Shown here one piece after another: positions 1-8,305 of a stretch of DNA of 64,000 nucleotides; the first letter of the stretch is position 1, and every line of letters begins with the position of its first letter. A program made the translations under genes and the position numbers. The notes under the pieces were generated by a model. It was not told where the DNA came from. It saw only the letters and a program-made list of their open reading frames with translations, and searched no databases. Origin of the DNA: Cytobacillus firmus (GTDB lineage Bacteria > Bacillota > Bacilli > Bacillales > Cytobacillaceae); contig NZ_JAMBOJ010000009.1 in assembly GCF_023715565.1 (NCBI RefSeq), positions 37,190-101,189 on the forward strand. Direction: 5' to 3'.

Positions 1-1
1 G

Positions 2-1789
2 ATGAAGACATACAAAGACAGAAATGACATTCCCCTGAATGAAAAATGGAATCTGGAAGATATATACCCAAGCTTGGAGAAATGGGAAGAAGATTACAGG
101 CAGATTGAACAACTCGCCGATAAGCTGAAAACCTTTGACGGACAAATCCATGATGGTCATTCTCTTTATCAATACCTCGAAAAAAAAGAAAAGCTTTCTT
201 ACATATTTAATAAGCTGTATGCCTATGCGATGCTGAAAACCGATGAAGACACACGCGTAGCAGATTCGCAGGCGTATGTAGATAGGGCAAAGCAATTAAG
301 CGTTAAAGTCAGTTCTTCGACATCCTTTTTTATGCCTTACCTCTTAAGCCTGGATGAAGAAACCCTAAAAGCCTATATTGCTGAAGAAAAGGGCCTGAAA
401 TATTTTGAAGAAGATCTGCTCGAATCCTTCCGTTATAAGCCGCACGTTCTAAATAAGGACAAGGAAGAAGTTCTATCCCATCTCGGTGAAGCACTTTCCG
501 TTCCCAGCCATACTTTTGGAATGATTAATAATGCAGATATAAAATTTGGCGATGTAACAAAAGAAGATGGCGAGAAGATTGAATTGACACGGGGCATGTA
601 TGCGAAAATTATGGAAGAAGAAGACCGGGAAAAGAGGAAAGAAGCCTATAAGGCTTATTACCAGCCTTATGTGCAGCTGAAAAACTCCATTGCTTCCACC
701 CTTTCTGCCGCAATAAAAAACAATGTCACCATGGCCAAAATCCGCAATTATCCTTCAGCACTTGAAAAAGGACTATTCGGTGATCAGGTGCCAAAGGAAG
801 TGTATGTAAACCTAATTGAAACGACTAAAAAGAATATCCGGGCTATGCATCAGTATACCGCAATCCGTAAGGAACAATTAAGCGTTGACGAGCTGAGGCA
901 ATATGATTTAAGTGTTCCTTTAGTAAAGGGTGTTAAACCAGAAATTTCCTATGAAGAAGCTTATGACACAATGTGTAAAGCGCTCCAGCCTCTTGGGCAT
1001 GATTATATTTCTATTCTGAAGGAATTTAAGTCTGGACGCTATATTGATGTGCGTGAAACTCCAGGGAAGCGGTCAGGTGCTTATAATCTCGGCATTTATG
1101 GAGTTCATCCATATATCCTTCTGAATCACCGGGATGATCTGGACAGCCTCTTTACACTTGCTCATGAATGCGGGCATGGTGTCCACAGTAAACTGAGCTC
1201 ACAGCATCAGCCGCAGATCACAGCCCGATATAGCATCTTTGTGGCGGAAGTGGCTTCAACAGTCAATGAAGTGCTCCTGATTCATTATTTGCTAAACACG
1301 GAAAAGGATAAAGACGTCCGCAGGCATCTGCTTAATCATTTTATTGATCAGTTTAAAGGTACCTTTTTCACTCAAGTCATGTTTGCTGAGTTTGAGATGA
1401 AAACCCATGAGTTAGCAGAAAAAGGAGAACCGCTTAACGCCGAAGTATTCAGCAGGATTTATGAACGATTATTCCGTGAATATAATGGGGATGAAATTGT
1501 TTTTGATGAAGAAGTAAAATTCGGCTGGGCAAGGATCCCTCATTTTTACCGCCCATTTTATGTTTATAAATACGCTACCGGATTTGCGTCTGCCATTCAT
1601 TTAGCAGCGAAAATTCTTGAAGGGGACAAAGAAACACTTCATAGCTATCTGGAGTTCTTAAAAAGCGGAAGCTCTGATTATCCGCTGGAACTGTTAAAGA
1701 AGACCGGAGTGGATCTGACTTCTCCATATCCAATTGAAAACTCACTTCAGAAATTCAAAGAGCTTGTCGAAGAATTTGGAAACCAATAG
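2..1789 (+). CDS. pepF: oligoendopeptidase F (M3 family)
   Basis: Cytoplasmic zinc metallopeptidase that cuts oligopeptides. The 595-residue frame is close to the usual PepF length of about 600. The zinc motif HECGH lies near residue 388 within LAHECGHGVHS, and the M3 C-terminal region (FGWARIPHFY) is present. The first ATG is at base 2 of the window, so a slightly longer N-terminus or the true start may lie outside. A rho-independent terminator follows within 10 bases, so it is not co-transcribed with the selenium genes downstream. Confidence 0.93.
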   Translation: MKTYKDRNDIPLNEKWNLEDIYPSLEKWEEDYRQIEQLADKLKTFDGQIHDGHSLYQYLEKKEKLSYIFNKLYAYAMLKTDEDTRVADSQAYVDRAKQLSVKVSSSTSFFMPYLLSLDEETLKAYIAEEKGLKYFEEDLLESFRYKPHVLNKDKEEVLSHLGEALSVPSHTFGMINNADIKFGDVTKEDGEKIELTRGMYAKIMEEEDREKRKEAYKAYYQPYVQLKNSIASTLSAAIKNNVTMAKIRNYPSALEKGLFGDQVPKEVYVNLIETTKKNIRAMHQYTAIRKEQLSVDELRQYDLSVPLVKGVKPEISYEEAYDTMCKALQPLGHDYISILKEFKSGRYIDVRETPGKRSGAYNLGIYGVHPYILLNHRDDLDSLFTLAHECGHGVHSKLSSQHQPQITARYSIFVAEVASTVNEVLLIHYLLNTEKDKDVRRHLLNHFIDQFKGTFFTQVMFAEFEMKTHELAEKGEPLNAEVFSRIYERLFREYNGDEIVFDEEVKFGWARIPHFYRPFYVYKYATGFASAIHLAAKILEGDKETLHSYLEFLKSGSSDYPLELLKKTGVDLTSPYPIENSLQKFKELVEEFGNQ

Positions 1790-1796
1790 AGAATGG

Positions 1797-1827
1797 GCCT
1801 GTTTCTTAATATAGAAACAGGCTTTTT
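1797..1827 (+). terminator. terminator after pepF
   Basis: A 9-bp stem (GCCTGTTTC / GAAACAGGC) is followed by five T. It separates pepF from the glycosyltransferase-selD unit. Confidence 0.85.
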
Positions 1828-1867
1828 ACTGTTATAAATAAAAGTGCAGCATGCTGAAATACATTAA

Positions 1868-1896
1868 TGGACAGGATGAAATATTCCTGCAATAAT
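1868..1896 (+). promoter_or_regulatory. candidate sigma-A promoter for the glycosyltransferase-selD operon
   Basis: TGGACA (1868-1873), a 17-base spacer and AATAAT (1891-1896) each match the vegetative consensus at five of six positions. It lies downstream of the pepF terminator and about 40 bases before the start at 1934. It was read by eye only. Confidence 0.45.
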
Positions 1897-1933
1897 TGAT
1901 GCAAACTTTAATTAAAACGAAGAAAGAGCAAAT

Positions 1934-2971
1934 ATGAGTGTGAAGGATGAAAGGATGAAAGTACTTCTGGCAAGTCCGAATTTTCACCAGGCAAGAGGAA
2001 ACACAGTTACCGTTCAGCGAATATCCGAAAACCTTAACAAGCTGGGCATTGAGACTGAAATTATCAATATGACAGACAGCTGCAAATTATCAAGACTGCC
2101 AAAAGCTGATATTGTGCATGGCTTTAACGCTTATCGGTTTGGTCAATTTATGAAGGGGCTTGGTGAAAAACCTGAAAGATATGTCGTAACCATGACCGGC
2201 ACTGATTTAAATATCGACCTTCATGATCCGGAAAAGAAAGCTGAAGTCAGTCAAACTATTATCAATGCCGAAGCTATTCATGTATTTGATAAAGAAGCTA
2301 AGCTTCTCCTCGCAGGTGAAATACCTGAAGCAAAAGATAAAATCAGCGTTATCCATCAGGGCACTGTAATATTTTCTGAAACAGGAGCGGATTATCAAAG
2401 AGAACACGGGACTTTTGTATTTCTGCTGCCGGCAGGAATCCGCAAGGTGAAGAATATTCCTTTTGCTATTGAAAATCTTAAGGTGCTATATGAAAGGAAT
2501 CCCAGCATCCGTCTTTGGCTGGCGGGTCCTGTTATTGAAGAAGAAGAGGGAAATATCGTAAGGACCCTTACTAAAAGACATAAAGAATGGGTTCAATATT
2601 TTGGCCAGATTCCTCATCATCATATGGGAGAACTATACAGGCGAGCGGATGCTGTATTGAACACATCCCATTCTGAAGGTCAGCCTGCCGCCATTCTAGA
2701 AGCAATGGGGTATAGCCTTCCAGTTCTTGCAGCCAATAACCTGGGCAACCGAAATATTATTTCACATCAGAAAACCGGTTTAATCTATAGTAACACGGTC
2801 GAATTTCTTGATAATGCAGACAAACTAGTGAATAATAACAAATTGAGGATTAAATTGGGGCATGCTGCCAAATTCTACGTGGAGGGCAGTCATTCTTCGG
2901 AATTTGAAGCCAAAACACTTCAGAAAATTTACGAAACCATCTTAGCAAAACCCCAAGTATATATTGAGTAG
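1934..2971 (+). CDS. GT4-type glycosyltransferase, SenB-like (candidate selenosugar synthase)
   Basis: A GT-B fold glycosyltransferase of 345 residues with no signal peptide. The N-terminal half has the short form LLASPNF...RGNTVTVQRI and a VTMTGTDLNIDL segment. The C-terminal half has the nucleotide-sugar motif SEGQPAAILEAMGYSLPVLA (E-x7-E type). The TGTDL segment, the compact N-terminus and the position 16 bases before selD resemble SenB of selenoneine biosynthesis, which joins selenophosphate-derived selenium to a UDP-sugar. That function is inferred; an ordinary sugar transferase is possible. ATG 1955 is an alternative start with AAGGA at good spacing. Together with selD it forms a two-gene unit between terminators. 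Confidence 0.7.
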   Translation: MSVKDERMKVLLASPNFHQARGNTVTVQRISENLNKLGIETEIINMTDSCKLSRLPKADIVHGFNAYRFGQFMKGLGEKPERYVVTMTGTDLNIDLHDPEKKAEVSQTIINAEAIHVFDKEAKLLLAGEIPEAKDKISVIHQGTVIFSETGADYQREHGTFVFLLPAGIRKVKNIPFAIENLKVLYERNPSIRLWLAGPVIEEEEGNIVRTLTKRHKEWVQYFGQIPHHHMGELYRRADAVLNTSHSEGQPAAILEAMGYSLPVLAANNLGNRNIISHQKTGLIYSNTVEFLDNADKLVNNNKLRIKLGHAAKFYVEGSHSSEFEAKTLQKIYETILAKPQVYIE

Positions 2972-2987
2972 GCAAGGAGGGAGAAAT

Positions 2988-4037
2988 ATGTCGAGAGAAG
3001 AAATCGTAAAACTGACTTCTTTATCAACTAAAGGCGGCTGAGGATGCAAAATTGGTCCTGAGGACCTGGCGCAGGTTCTGCGTCATTTGCCAAAGTCTGT
3101 ACCTGACCCCAACCTCCTGGTAGGATTGGATACATCAGATGATGCAGGCGTATATAAAATAAATGATGAAACTGCCCTTGTGCAGACACTGGATTTCTTC
3201 ACTCCAATCGTTGACGATCCGTACATGTTCGGCCAAATCGCCGCAGCCAATTCGCTGAGTGATATTTACGCTATGGGCGGCAAGCCTATAACTGTCATGA
3301 ATATTGTAGGGTTCCCTATCAGCAAATTGGATAAAGGCATACTTGCAGACATTCTGGCTGGCGCATCCGATAAAGTAAAAGAATCAGGTGCAGTTTTAGT
3401 AGGGGGGCACTCCATTGACGACCAGGAGCCAAAATTCGGCTTATCTGTTACTGGAACCGTGCATCCTGAACGGGTGAGAACCAATGCTTCGGCCAAGCCT
3501 GGTGACAAGCTGATTTTAACCAAACCGATTGGTGTAGGCATCCTGACTCAAGCGATAAAAAGGGATATGCTGCATCAGGAAGGAATTGACCGAGTGATGG
3601 AAGTCATGGCTGCTTTAAATAAAGAGGCAGCAGAGGCTATGGATAACTATCAGGTTAATGCCTGCACAGATATTACCGGTTTTGGACTTCTTGGACATGC
3701 CATGGAGATTGCGGAAGGAAGCGGCACAGGGATAACGATTGAAAGAAGTGCTGTCCCAGTCCTCCCAAAAACAAGAGAGCTTGCTGAACAGAACATTATT
3801 CCCGGCGGTTCTAAAAAGAATCATAAGTGGCTATCCGGACGAATTCAATACGAAAATATTGATGATGTTGACCAAGTGATTCTTTGTGATGCTATAACAT
3901 CAGGAGGACTTTTAATAACCGTTCCTGAATCAGAAGCTGAACCACTCCTGAATGACCTTAAGGCAAAAGGAGTTGAATGGGCTTCCATCATCGGGACAGT
4001 CACAGATCAGAATCCCGGAAAGATTACGGTGATCTAA
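2988..4037 (+). CDS. selD: selenide, water dikinase, selenocysteine form (in-frame UGA)
   Basis: Makes selenophosphate from selenide and ATP. From the ATG at 2988 (AAGGAGG site 7 bases upstream) the reading is MSREEIVKLTSLSTKGG-UGA-GCKIG, then continues in frame for 349 codons in all. UGA (3039-3041) is codon 18, at the place of the catalytic Cys/Sec of SelD (consensus GxGCK), and the conserved Lys follows at codon 21. A hairpin starts 12 bases after the UGA. Other SelD motifs are present: GLDTSDDAGVYKI, GGHSIDD and TDITGFGLLGHAMEIA. A caller that stops at UGA would start the gene at TTG 3087 and lose the active site. Selenocysteine insertion needs selA, selB and selC elsewhere in the genome; none is in this window. 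Confidence 0.93.
3042..3080 (+). promoter_or_regulatory. candidate bacterial SECIS hairpin of selD
   Basis: GGTCC (3054-3058), loop TGA, GGACC (3062-3066). The loop lies about 17 bases after the UGA codon, within the range for bacterial SECIS elements, and contains a G as expected. The stem is short, so base-pairing with flanking bases should be folded. Confidence 0.55.
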
Positions 4038-4063
4038 AAAGGACTCGAACAGAGTCCTTTTTT
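4038..4063 (+). terminator. terminator after selD
   Basis: GGACTC (4041-4046), loop GAACA, GAGTCC (4052-4057), then six T. It starts directly after the selD stop and separates selD from the ABC transporter genes. Confidence 0.85.
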
Positions 4064-4102
4064 ACCTTTACTAACAAACAAAATAAATAAGGAAGTGCTA
4101 AC

Positions 4103-5005
4103 ATGAAAAAATTCTTAATGCTCTTAACTATCTTTTCACTGCTGCTTTTATCAGCGTGCAGCGGAAATGAAAAAGATAACACAGATAAAAATGGAAAAGA
4201 TCAATCGAAAGAAAAGTTTACCATTGGTGTCATACCTGTTCAAACAGAGGGATCGATGGAAGCTGCCATGGAAAAACTGCAGTCAACCTTATCCGAAAAA
4301 CTCGATCGGGAAGTAGCTGTAGAAGTTTATCCGGATTATAACGGTGTGGTGGAAGCCATGAACTACGATAAAATTGATATGGCTTATTTCGGCCCGTTAA
4401 CATATGTAGTTGCCCATGAGAAAAGCGGAGCAAAAGCCATCATTACACAGCTGATTGATGGAGAGCCATTCTATTACTCATATATCATCACCCACAAAGA
4501 CAATCCTTGGAATTCACTTGAAGATTTATTGAAAAACAGCAGTGAAACGGATTTTGCCTTCGGTGATATCAATTCGACTTCAGCATCTCTTATCCCTGCC
4601 ATGGAACTGAAGAACCGCAAAGTCTATAAATCAGAGAATGATCACAGCTTTAAAAGCGTACGTTTTACCGGCTCACACGATGCTACTGCATTGGCAGTTC
4701 AAAATAAACAGGTGGATGCAGGTGCAGTCGACAGCGCCATTTACAACCAATTAGTGGATTCAGGAAAAGTTGACGGAGATCAAATTAAAACGATCTGGAA
4801 ATCAGAAAAGCTTTTCCAATACCCTTGGGCTGTACATGAAAATACTGATGAAGAAACAATTAAAGCACTAAAAGAAGCGTTTCTTGCAATTGAAGATCCG
4901 GAAATTCTGGATGCATTCGGAGCAAGCGGATTTACAGAAGCAAGCAACAAAGATTATGAAAGCATCCGCGAGGCTGCCCTAAAAGAGGGACTTATTAAAG
5001 AATAG
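4103..5005 (+). CDS. phnD: PhnD-family ABC transporter substrate-binding lipoprotein
   Basis: A periplasmic-type binding protein of 300 residues anchored as a lipoprotein: signal peptide MKKFLMLLTIFSLLLLSAC with lipobox LSAC. The mature part has the PhnD-family pattern FTIGVIPVQTEG, YPDYNGVVEAM, DMAYFGPLTYV and DAGAVDSAIYN. Known members bind phosphonates, phosphite or phosphate. It is first of a PhnD-E-C set 65 bases after selD. No phosphonate-breakdown gene is nearby, so the substrate is open; an oxyanion or a selenium compound is only an inference from position. Confidence 0.85.
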   Translation: MKKFLMLLTIFSLLLLSACSGNEKDNTDKNGKDQSKEKFTIGVIPVQTEGSMEAAMEKLQSTLSEKLDREVAVEVYPDYNGVVEAMNYDKIDMAYFGPLTYVVAHEKSGAKAIITQLIDGEPFYYSYIITHKDNPWNSLEDLLKNSSETDFAFGDINSTSASLIPAMELKNRKVYKSENDHSFKSVRFTGSHDATALAVQNKQVDAGAVDSAIYNQLVDSGKVDGDQIKTIWKSEKLFQYPWAVHENTDEETIKALKEAFLAIEDPEILDAFGASGFTEASNKDYESIREAALKEGLIKE

Positions 5006-5016
5006 GGCTGATAAGA

Positions 5017-5772
5017 TTGTGGTTTAAAAAACGCAGCATAGTAACATATTTGATGTTGGTTTTATTTGTTTATCTAAGCATGAGGCTAACGGAATTCGAT
5101 TTATCGAAATTCAAGGACTTCCGAAATATGATAGATTTTCTGTCCCATTGGTTCCCGATGGATTTTTCTCTCCTTCCAAGGATCCTTGAAGACAGTCTGG
5201 AAACCTTGGCTATGGCTTTTCTGGGAAGCTTTTTCGGTCTTATTATCGGGCTTCCCTTAAGCTTTATGGCCGCTAAAAACACAGCCGGCTCAAAATATAT
5301 TTACCATATAACAAGAGTGGGCCTCAGCTTTGTCCGCTCTATTCCTGAAATTGTTTTTGGTTTGATTCTGTTGACGGCTCTTGGACTCGGTCCTTTTCCG
5401 GCTGTCCTGGCCATTATGTTTCATAATATTGGAGTACTGGGGAAACTGGTTTCAGAGCTCATTGAAGCCTCCGATCCAGGCCCTCAGGAGGCCATGAAGG
5501 CGGTTGGGGCAAAAAGCTGGTTTGCTTCCCTGTTCAGCATCCTGCCTCAAATATGGCCTAATGTATTATCAAATTACTTTTACCGGTTTGAGGTTGCAAT
5601 AAGAACTTCCCTAATCTTAGGCTTCATTGGCGGGGGAGGAATCGGCCAAAGGCTTTTTAATGATTTTAAAACCTTCCAGTACAGTTCCGTTTCGCTCGAT
5701 GTCCTGGTCATTATGGTCATTGTTATTCTAGTGGACCTTTTCGGAAGCTATGTCAGAAACCGAGTGATATAA
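5017..5772 (+). CDS. phnE: PhnE-family ABC transporter permease
   Basis: Inner-membrane permease of 251 residues with about six hydrophobic segments and the EAA loop EAMKAVGAKSWFASLFSI, where it contacts the ATPase. It begins with TTG at 5017, 11 bases after the binding-protein stop; the ribosome site (AGGG) is weak, so translational coupling is likely. It pairs with the upstream lipoprotein and downstream ATPase. The N-terminus (MWFKKRSIVTYL) is typical of the single-permease PhnE form. Confidence 0.87.
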   Translation: MWFKKRSIVTYLMLVLFVYLSMRLTEFDLSKFKDFRNMIDFLSHWFPMDFSLLPRILEDSLETLAMAFLGSFFGLIIGLPLSFMAAKNTAGSKYIYHITRVGLSFVRSIPEIVFGLILLTALGLGPFPAVLAIMFHNIGVLGKLVSELIEASDPGPQEAMKAVGAKSWFASLFSILPQIWPNVLSNYFYRFEVAIRTSLILGFIGGGGIGQRLFNDFKTFQYSSVSLDVLVIMVIVILVDLFGSYVRNRVI

Positions 5773-5784
5773 AGGAGGCAGGAA

Positions 5785-6597
5785 ATGCTTGAGATTCGAA
5801 CTATAACTGTCCGTTATCCCGGCATGAAGCATAACGCGCTTAATTCAATAAATCTGACGATACACCCTGGAGATTTTGTTTGTGTGCTGGGTAAAAGCGG
5901 TGCCGGAAAATCCACTCTGATCCGCTGTTTAAATGGTCTCCAGACACCTTCATCAGGGGAAATCATCCGGGATGGCCAATCTTTTGCCGAACTTAGTGAT
6001 GAACAGCTACGGAAAATCCGCAGGGAGATGGGAATGATCTTTCAGCATTTTAATTTAGTTCCCAGATTGACTGTCCTGCAAAATGTCCTGACAGGCATGT
6101 TCGGCTACAGAAGCAGCTTTAAGAACCTCATTGGATGGTTTAAGGAGGAAGAAAAGGCACGGGCTAACCAAGTCATTGCAGAAGTTGGCTTAACAGAGTT
6201 TGCCGAACGCAGGGTTGAACAGCTTAGCGGAGGGCAGAAACAGAGAGTTGGTATTGCAAGAGCGCTCCTTCAAAACCCAAGGTTCCTGCTGGGAGACGAG
6301 CCTGTTGCCAGCCTGGATCCCGGAACTTCAGACCGGATCTTCAGCCTCCTGAAAGAGATGCATGATCGGCATGGCCTTCAAACCATCATTAACGTCCATG
6401 ATGTTCAATTGGCTAAACGCTATGCGACCAGGATTATTGCCTTAAAAGATGGTGAAGTTGTTTTTGATGGCAAACCAGAGCAGTTTACAGATGATATGTA
6501 TGTATTTACTTATGATGCAGAAAGTTATTACGGAAAATCATATATCCCATCAACTAAAGAAGAGGGGGGAGAAGAATGGCCAATTGTCCATGAGTAG
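5785..6597 (+). CDS. phnC: PhnC-family ABC transporter ATP-binding protein
   Basis: ATPase subunit of the importer, 270 residues. Walker A GKSGAGKST is near residue 40, the signature LSGGQKQRVGIARAL near 155, Walker B FLLGDEP near 175 and the H-loop NVHD near 205. AAGGAGG lies 8 bases before the ATG. Its stop codon shares one base with the GTG start of the deacetylase that follows, so phnD-phnE-phnC-deacetylase is one operon. Confidence 0.9.
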   Translation: MLEIRTITVRYPGMKHNALNSINLTIHPGDFVCVLGKSGAGKSTLIRCLNGLQTPSSGEIIRDGQSFAELSDEQLRKIRREMGMIFQHFNLVPRLTVLQNVLTGMFGYRSSFKNLIGWFKEEEKARANQVIAEVGLTEFAERRVEQLSGGQKQRVGIARALLQNPRFLLGDEPVASLDPGTSDRIFSLLKEMHDRHGLQTIINVHDVQLAKRYATRIIALKDGEVVFDGKPEQFTDDMYVFTYDAESYYGKSYIPSTKEEGGEEWPIVHE

Positions 6598-7208
6598 TGG
6601 ATAGCTCGAACGTCGTGTACGTTTCGAACGACCCTGACATCCAATTAATTAATGCCGGTCAATCATCAAAGAAAACCTTAACCCTTTCTTTTGACGATGG
6701 ACCCTCAAGAGTTCTTCCGGAAATATTGGATATATTGAAGACTGAAAAGGTTCCCGCTGTTTTCTTCTGGCAATCAAGGCTTTTATACACCGGGCGCCCG
6801 TGGAAAAGGGTCCTCGAAGAAGGCCATCAATTAGGAACTCATTCTTCCAAGCATTCCAATTATGTTAAATTGTCTCCAGAGGAACAATTCCGGGATCTAA
6901 GGACAAGTAAGTTAAAGATTGAATCCATCACAGGCCATGAAGTGAAGCTATTCAGGCCCCCTTATGGACAGTATAATGAGCATACCATTGCTGCAGCGAA
7001 AGAGCTCGGGCTCTCCACCATATTGTGGCGAATCTCGTCCATGGACTGGGAACTCAAAGAAGAGCCTGAACAAATTGTCTCAAACGTTTTAGAGAACCTG
7101 GAAGACGGAGCAATCATTCTATTGCATGAATTAAGCCAGACTGTTGATGCCCTGCCTGAGTTAATTGCTGAGATCAGGGGAAAAGGCTACGAATTCAGTT
7201 TGCTGTAA
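6597..7208 (+). CDS. NodB-type polysaccharide deacetylase, cytoplasmic form
   Basis: Carbohydrate esterase 4 family, 203 residues. All five motifs are present: SFDDGPS (metal Asp and catalytic Asp), GTHSSKHSNY (metal His pair), FRPPYGQYN, SSMDW and ILLHE. Most Bacillus members are exported, but no signal peptide or membrane segment is visible here, so a small soluble N-acyl substrate inside the cell is plausible. The GTG start overlaps the phnC stop. A good ribosome site (GGGGGGAG, 6564-6571) lies too far upstream and points to an ATG at 6576 that runs into a stop after five codons, so the extreme N-terminus is uncertain. Confidence 0.8.
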   Translation: MDSSNVVYVSNDPDIQLINAGQSSKKTLTLSFDDGPSRVLPEILDILKTEKVPAVFFWQSRLLYTGRPWKRVLEEGHQLGTHSSKHSNYVKLSPEEQFRDLRTSKLKIESITGHEVKLFRPPYGQYNEHTIAAAKELGLSTILWRISSMDWELKEEPEQIVSNVLENLEDGAIILLHELSQTVDALPELIAEIRGKGYEFSLL

Positions 7209-7238
7209 AAAGTATCCTCTCTGAGGGTACTTTTTTTG
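7207..7238 (+). terminator. terminator after the deacetylase
   Basis: AAAGTATCCTC / GAGGGTACTTT stem with one G-U pair, then a T run. It closes the transporter-deacetylase operon. Confidence 0.8.
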
Positions 7239-7299
7239 TGTAAAGAAGTATTATTTTCATAAGCCGCTTTATAGATTGTTAGGTACAATTCTATAAGGG

Positions 7300-8199
7300 G
7301 TGGAGCGAGAGCTTGTTTACGAATATTTGTGACTGAAAACTGGACTTTTATATCGAGGCTCGAACGGACAGTTTGTCGAGCGCTTTTTTATTGATGAAAC
7401 CAAGAGCTTTATTTTTAAACCACTTACAAACAATACTCAGCTTGGAGAAGAAGTGTGGATTTTCGAAAATGTATTGGCGGAACTGCCTCTAACGTTCTCA
7501 AAAATCCTGTCGTATTATGTTCAGACCACACTAAGCAATAATTGGATTATCTTAGAGGATCTTGGCACCATCACACATACTTTTGATTCTAAGATTGCAC
7601 TTGAACTAACTGCGTTAATGGCCAAATGGCACTCTTTGCCCGCTGAACGGTTTGCCAATACAAGGCTGAGCGGTCCTAAACCGGCTATTGAGGAAATGGC
7701 AAACCAAATTTTGCAGAACAAAGAAAAAGTTTTTACTATTTTTAGGTTACATGATATTTCAGAAAGATTAGGAAGCATCCTTTTCAGTACATTTACCTCT
7801 AAGCCTTTTTCTGCTGTGAAGGTTCTTTGCCATGGGGATTTGCACCAGGGGAATTTTGGGTATGCGGACGGTAAGACGGTGGTTCTGGACTGGGAACATT
7901 GCCATTTAAACATACCTTATTGGGACTTATATCATTTAATCGATATATCACATCCGGATTTCCCTAAGCCTTATGACCATACTTTACGAAATAAGATTCT
8001 GGACTGTTATTGCGAAGAATCTCTGTTCCAGACAGGGTGAAATTCAAATTTATTTTCAGCTGTTTTTTCGGTTTGGATGATGCTGTTAATCCAATCAGAT
8101 TTAGACAATCAGAGTGCGAAATGGACTTCCGAACAGCTGTCGAAACAGTTAAAAGTAACAATACGCAATCTCGTTGAATGTGCGAAAGAAATCATTTAG
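7300..8199 (+). pseudogene. aminoglycoside-phosphotransferase-family protein with two in-frame TGA stops
   Basis: From GTG 7300 the frame reads MERELVYEYL, TGA (7330-7332), then LKTGLLYRGSNGQFVERF and onward through the Brenner motif CHGDLHQGNF and the metal-binding LDWEH. A second TGA follows at 8038-8040, then the same frame continues as NSNLFSAVFSVWMMLLIQ to TAG at 8197-8199. The 300-codon total is normal for this kinase-like family. Both stops could come from CGA by C-to-T change. The central part alone (GTG 7453 to 8040) lacks the N-lobe start and the C-terminal helices. I read it as a decaying gene; UGA recoding is unlikely because other genes here end in UGA. Confidence 0.75.
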
Positions 8200-8209
8200 T
8201 TCAAGCTAA

Positions 8210-8238
8210 TTGACAGAAATCGACTAATATGATATTTA
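8210..8238 (+). promoter_or_regulatory. candidate sigma-A promoter of htpG
   Basis: TTGACA at 8210-8215, a 17-base spacer and TATTTA at 8233-8238. The -35 is perfect and the -10 is weak. Transcription would start inside the CIRCE element that begins 9 bases downstream. Confidence 0.55.
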
Positions 8239-8246
8239 AATATTGT

Positions 8247-8273
8247 TTAGCACTCTTAAGGTATAAGTGCTAA
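8247..8273 (+). promoter_or_regulatory. CIRCE operator (HrcA site) upstream of htpG
   Basis: TTAGCACTC (8247-8255), nine bases, AAGTGCTAA (8265-8273). This matches the CIRCE consensus TTAGCACTC-N9-GAGTGCTAA with one mismatch and exact spacing. It covers the expected transcription start, so HrcA should repress htpG until heat shock. Confidence 0.88.
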
Positions 8274-8305
8274 TGCAATCAAGAACAGTAAGGGGAGAGA
8301 CGAAC

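Noticed and set aside
7330..8040. Selenocysteine at the two UGA codons of the phosphotransferase
   Set aside because: Neither UGA lies at a catalytic Cys position of this kinase family and no clear SECIS hairpin follows; decay is simpler.
8267..8305. Start of htpG at 8267
   Set aside because: It lies inside the CIRCE operator; ATG 8306 has a ribosome site and gives the normal HtpG N-terminus.
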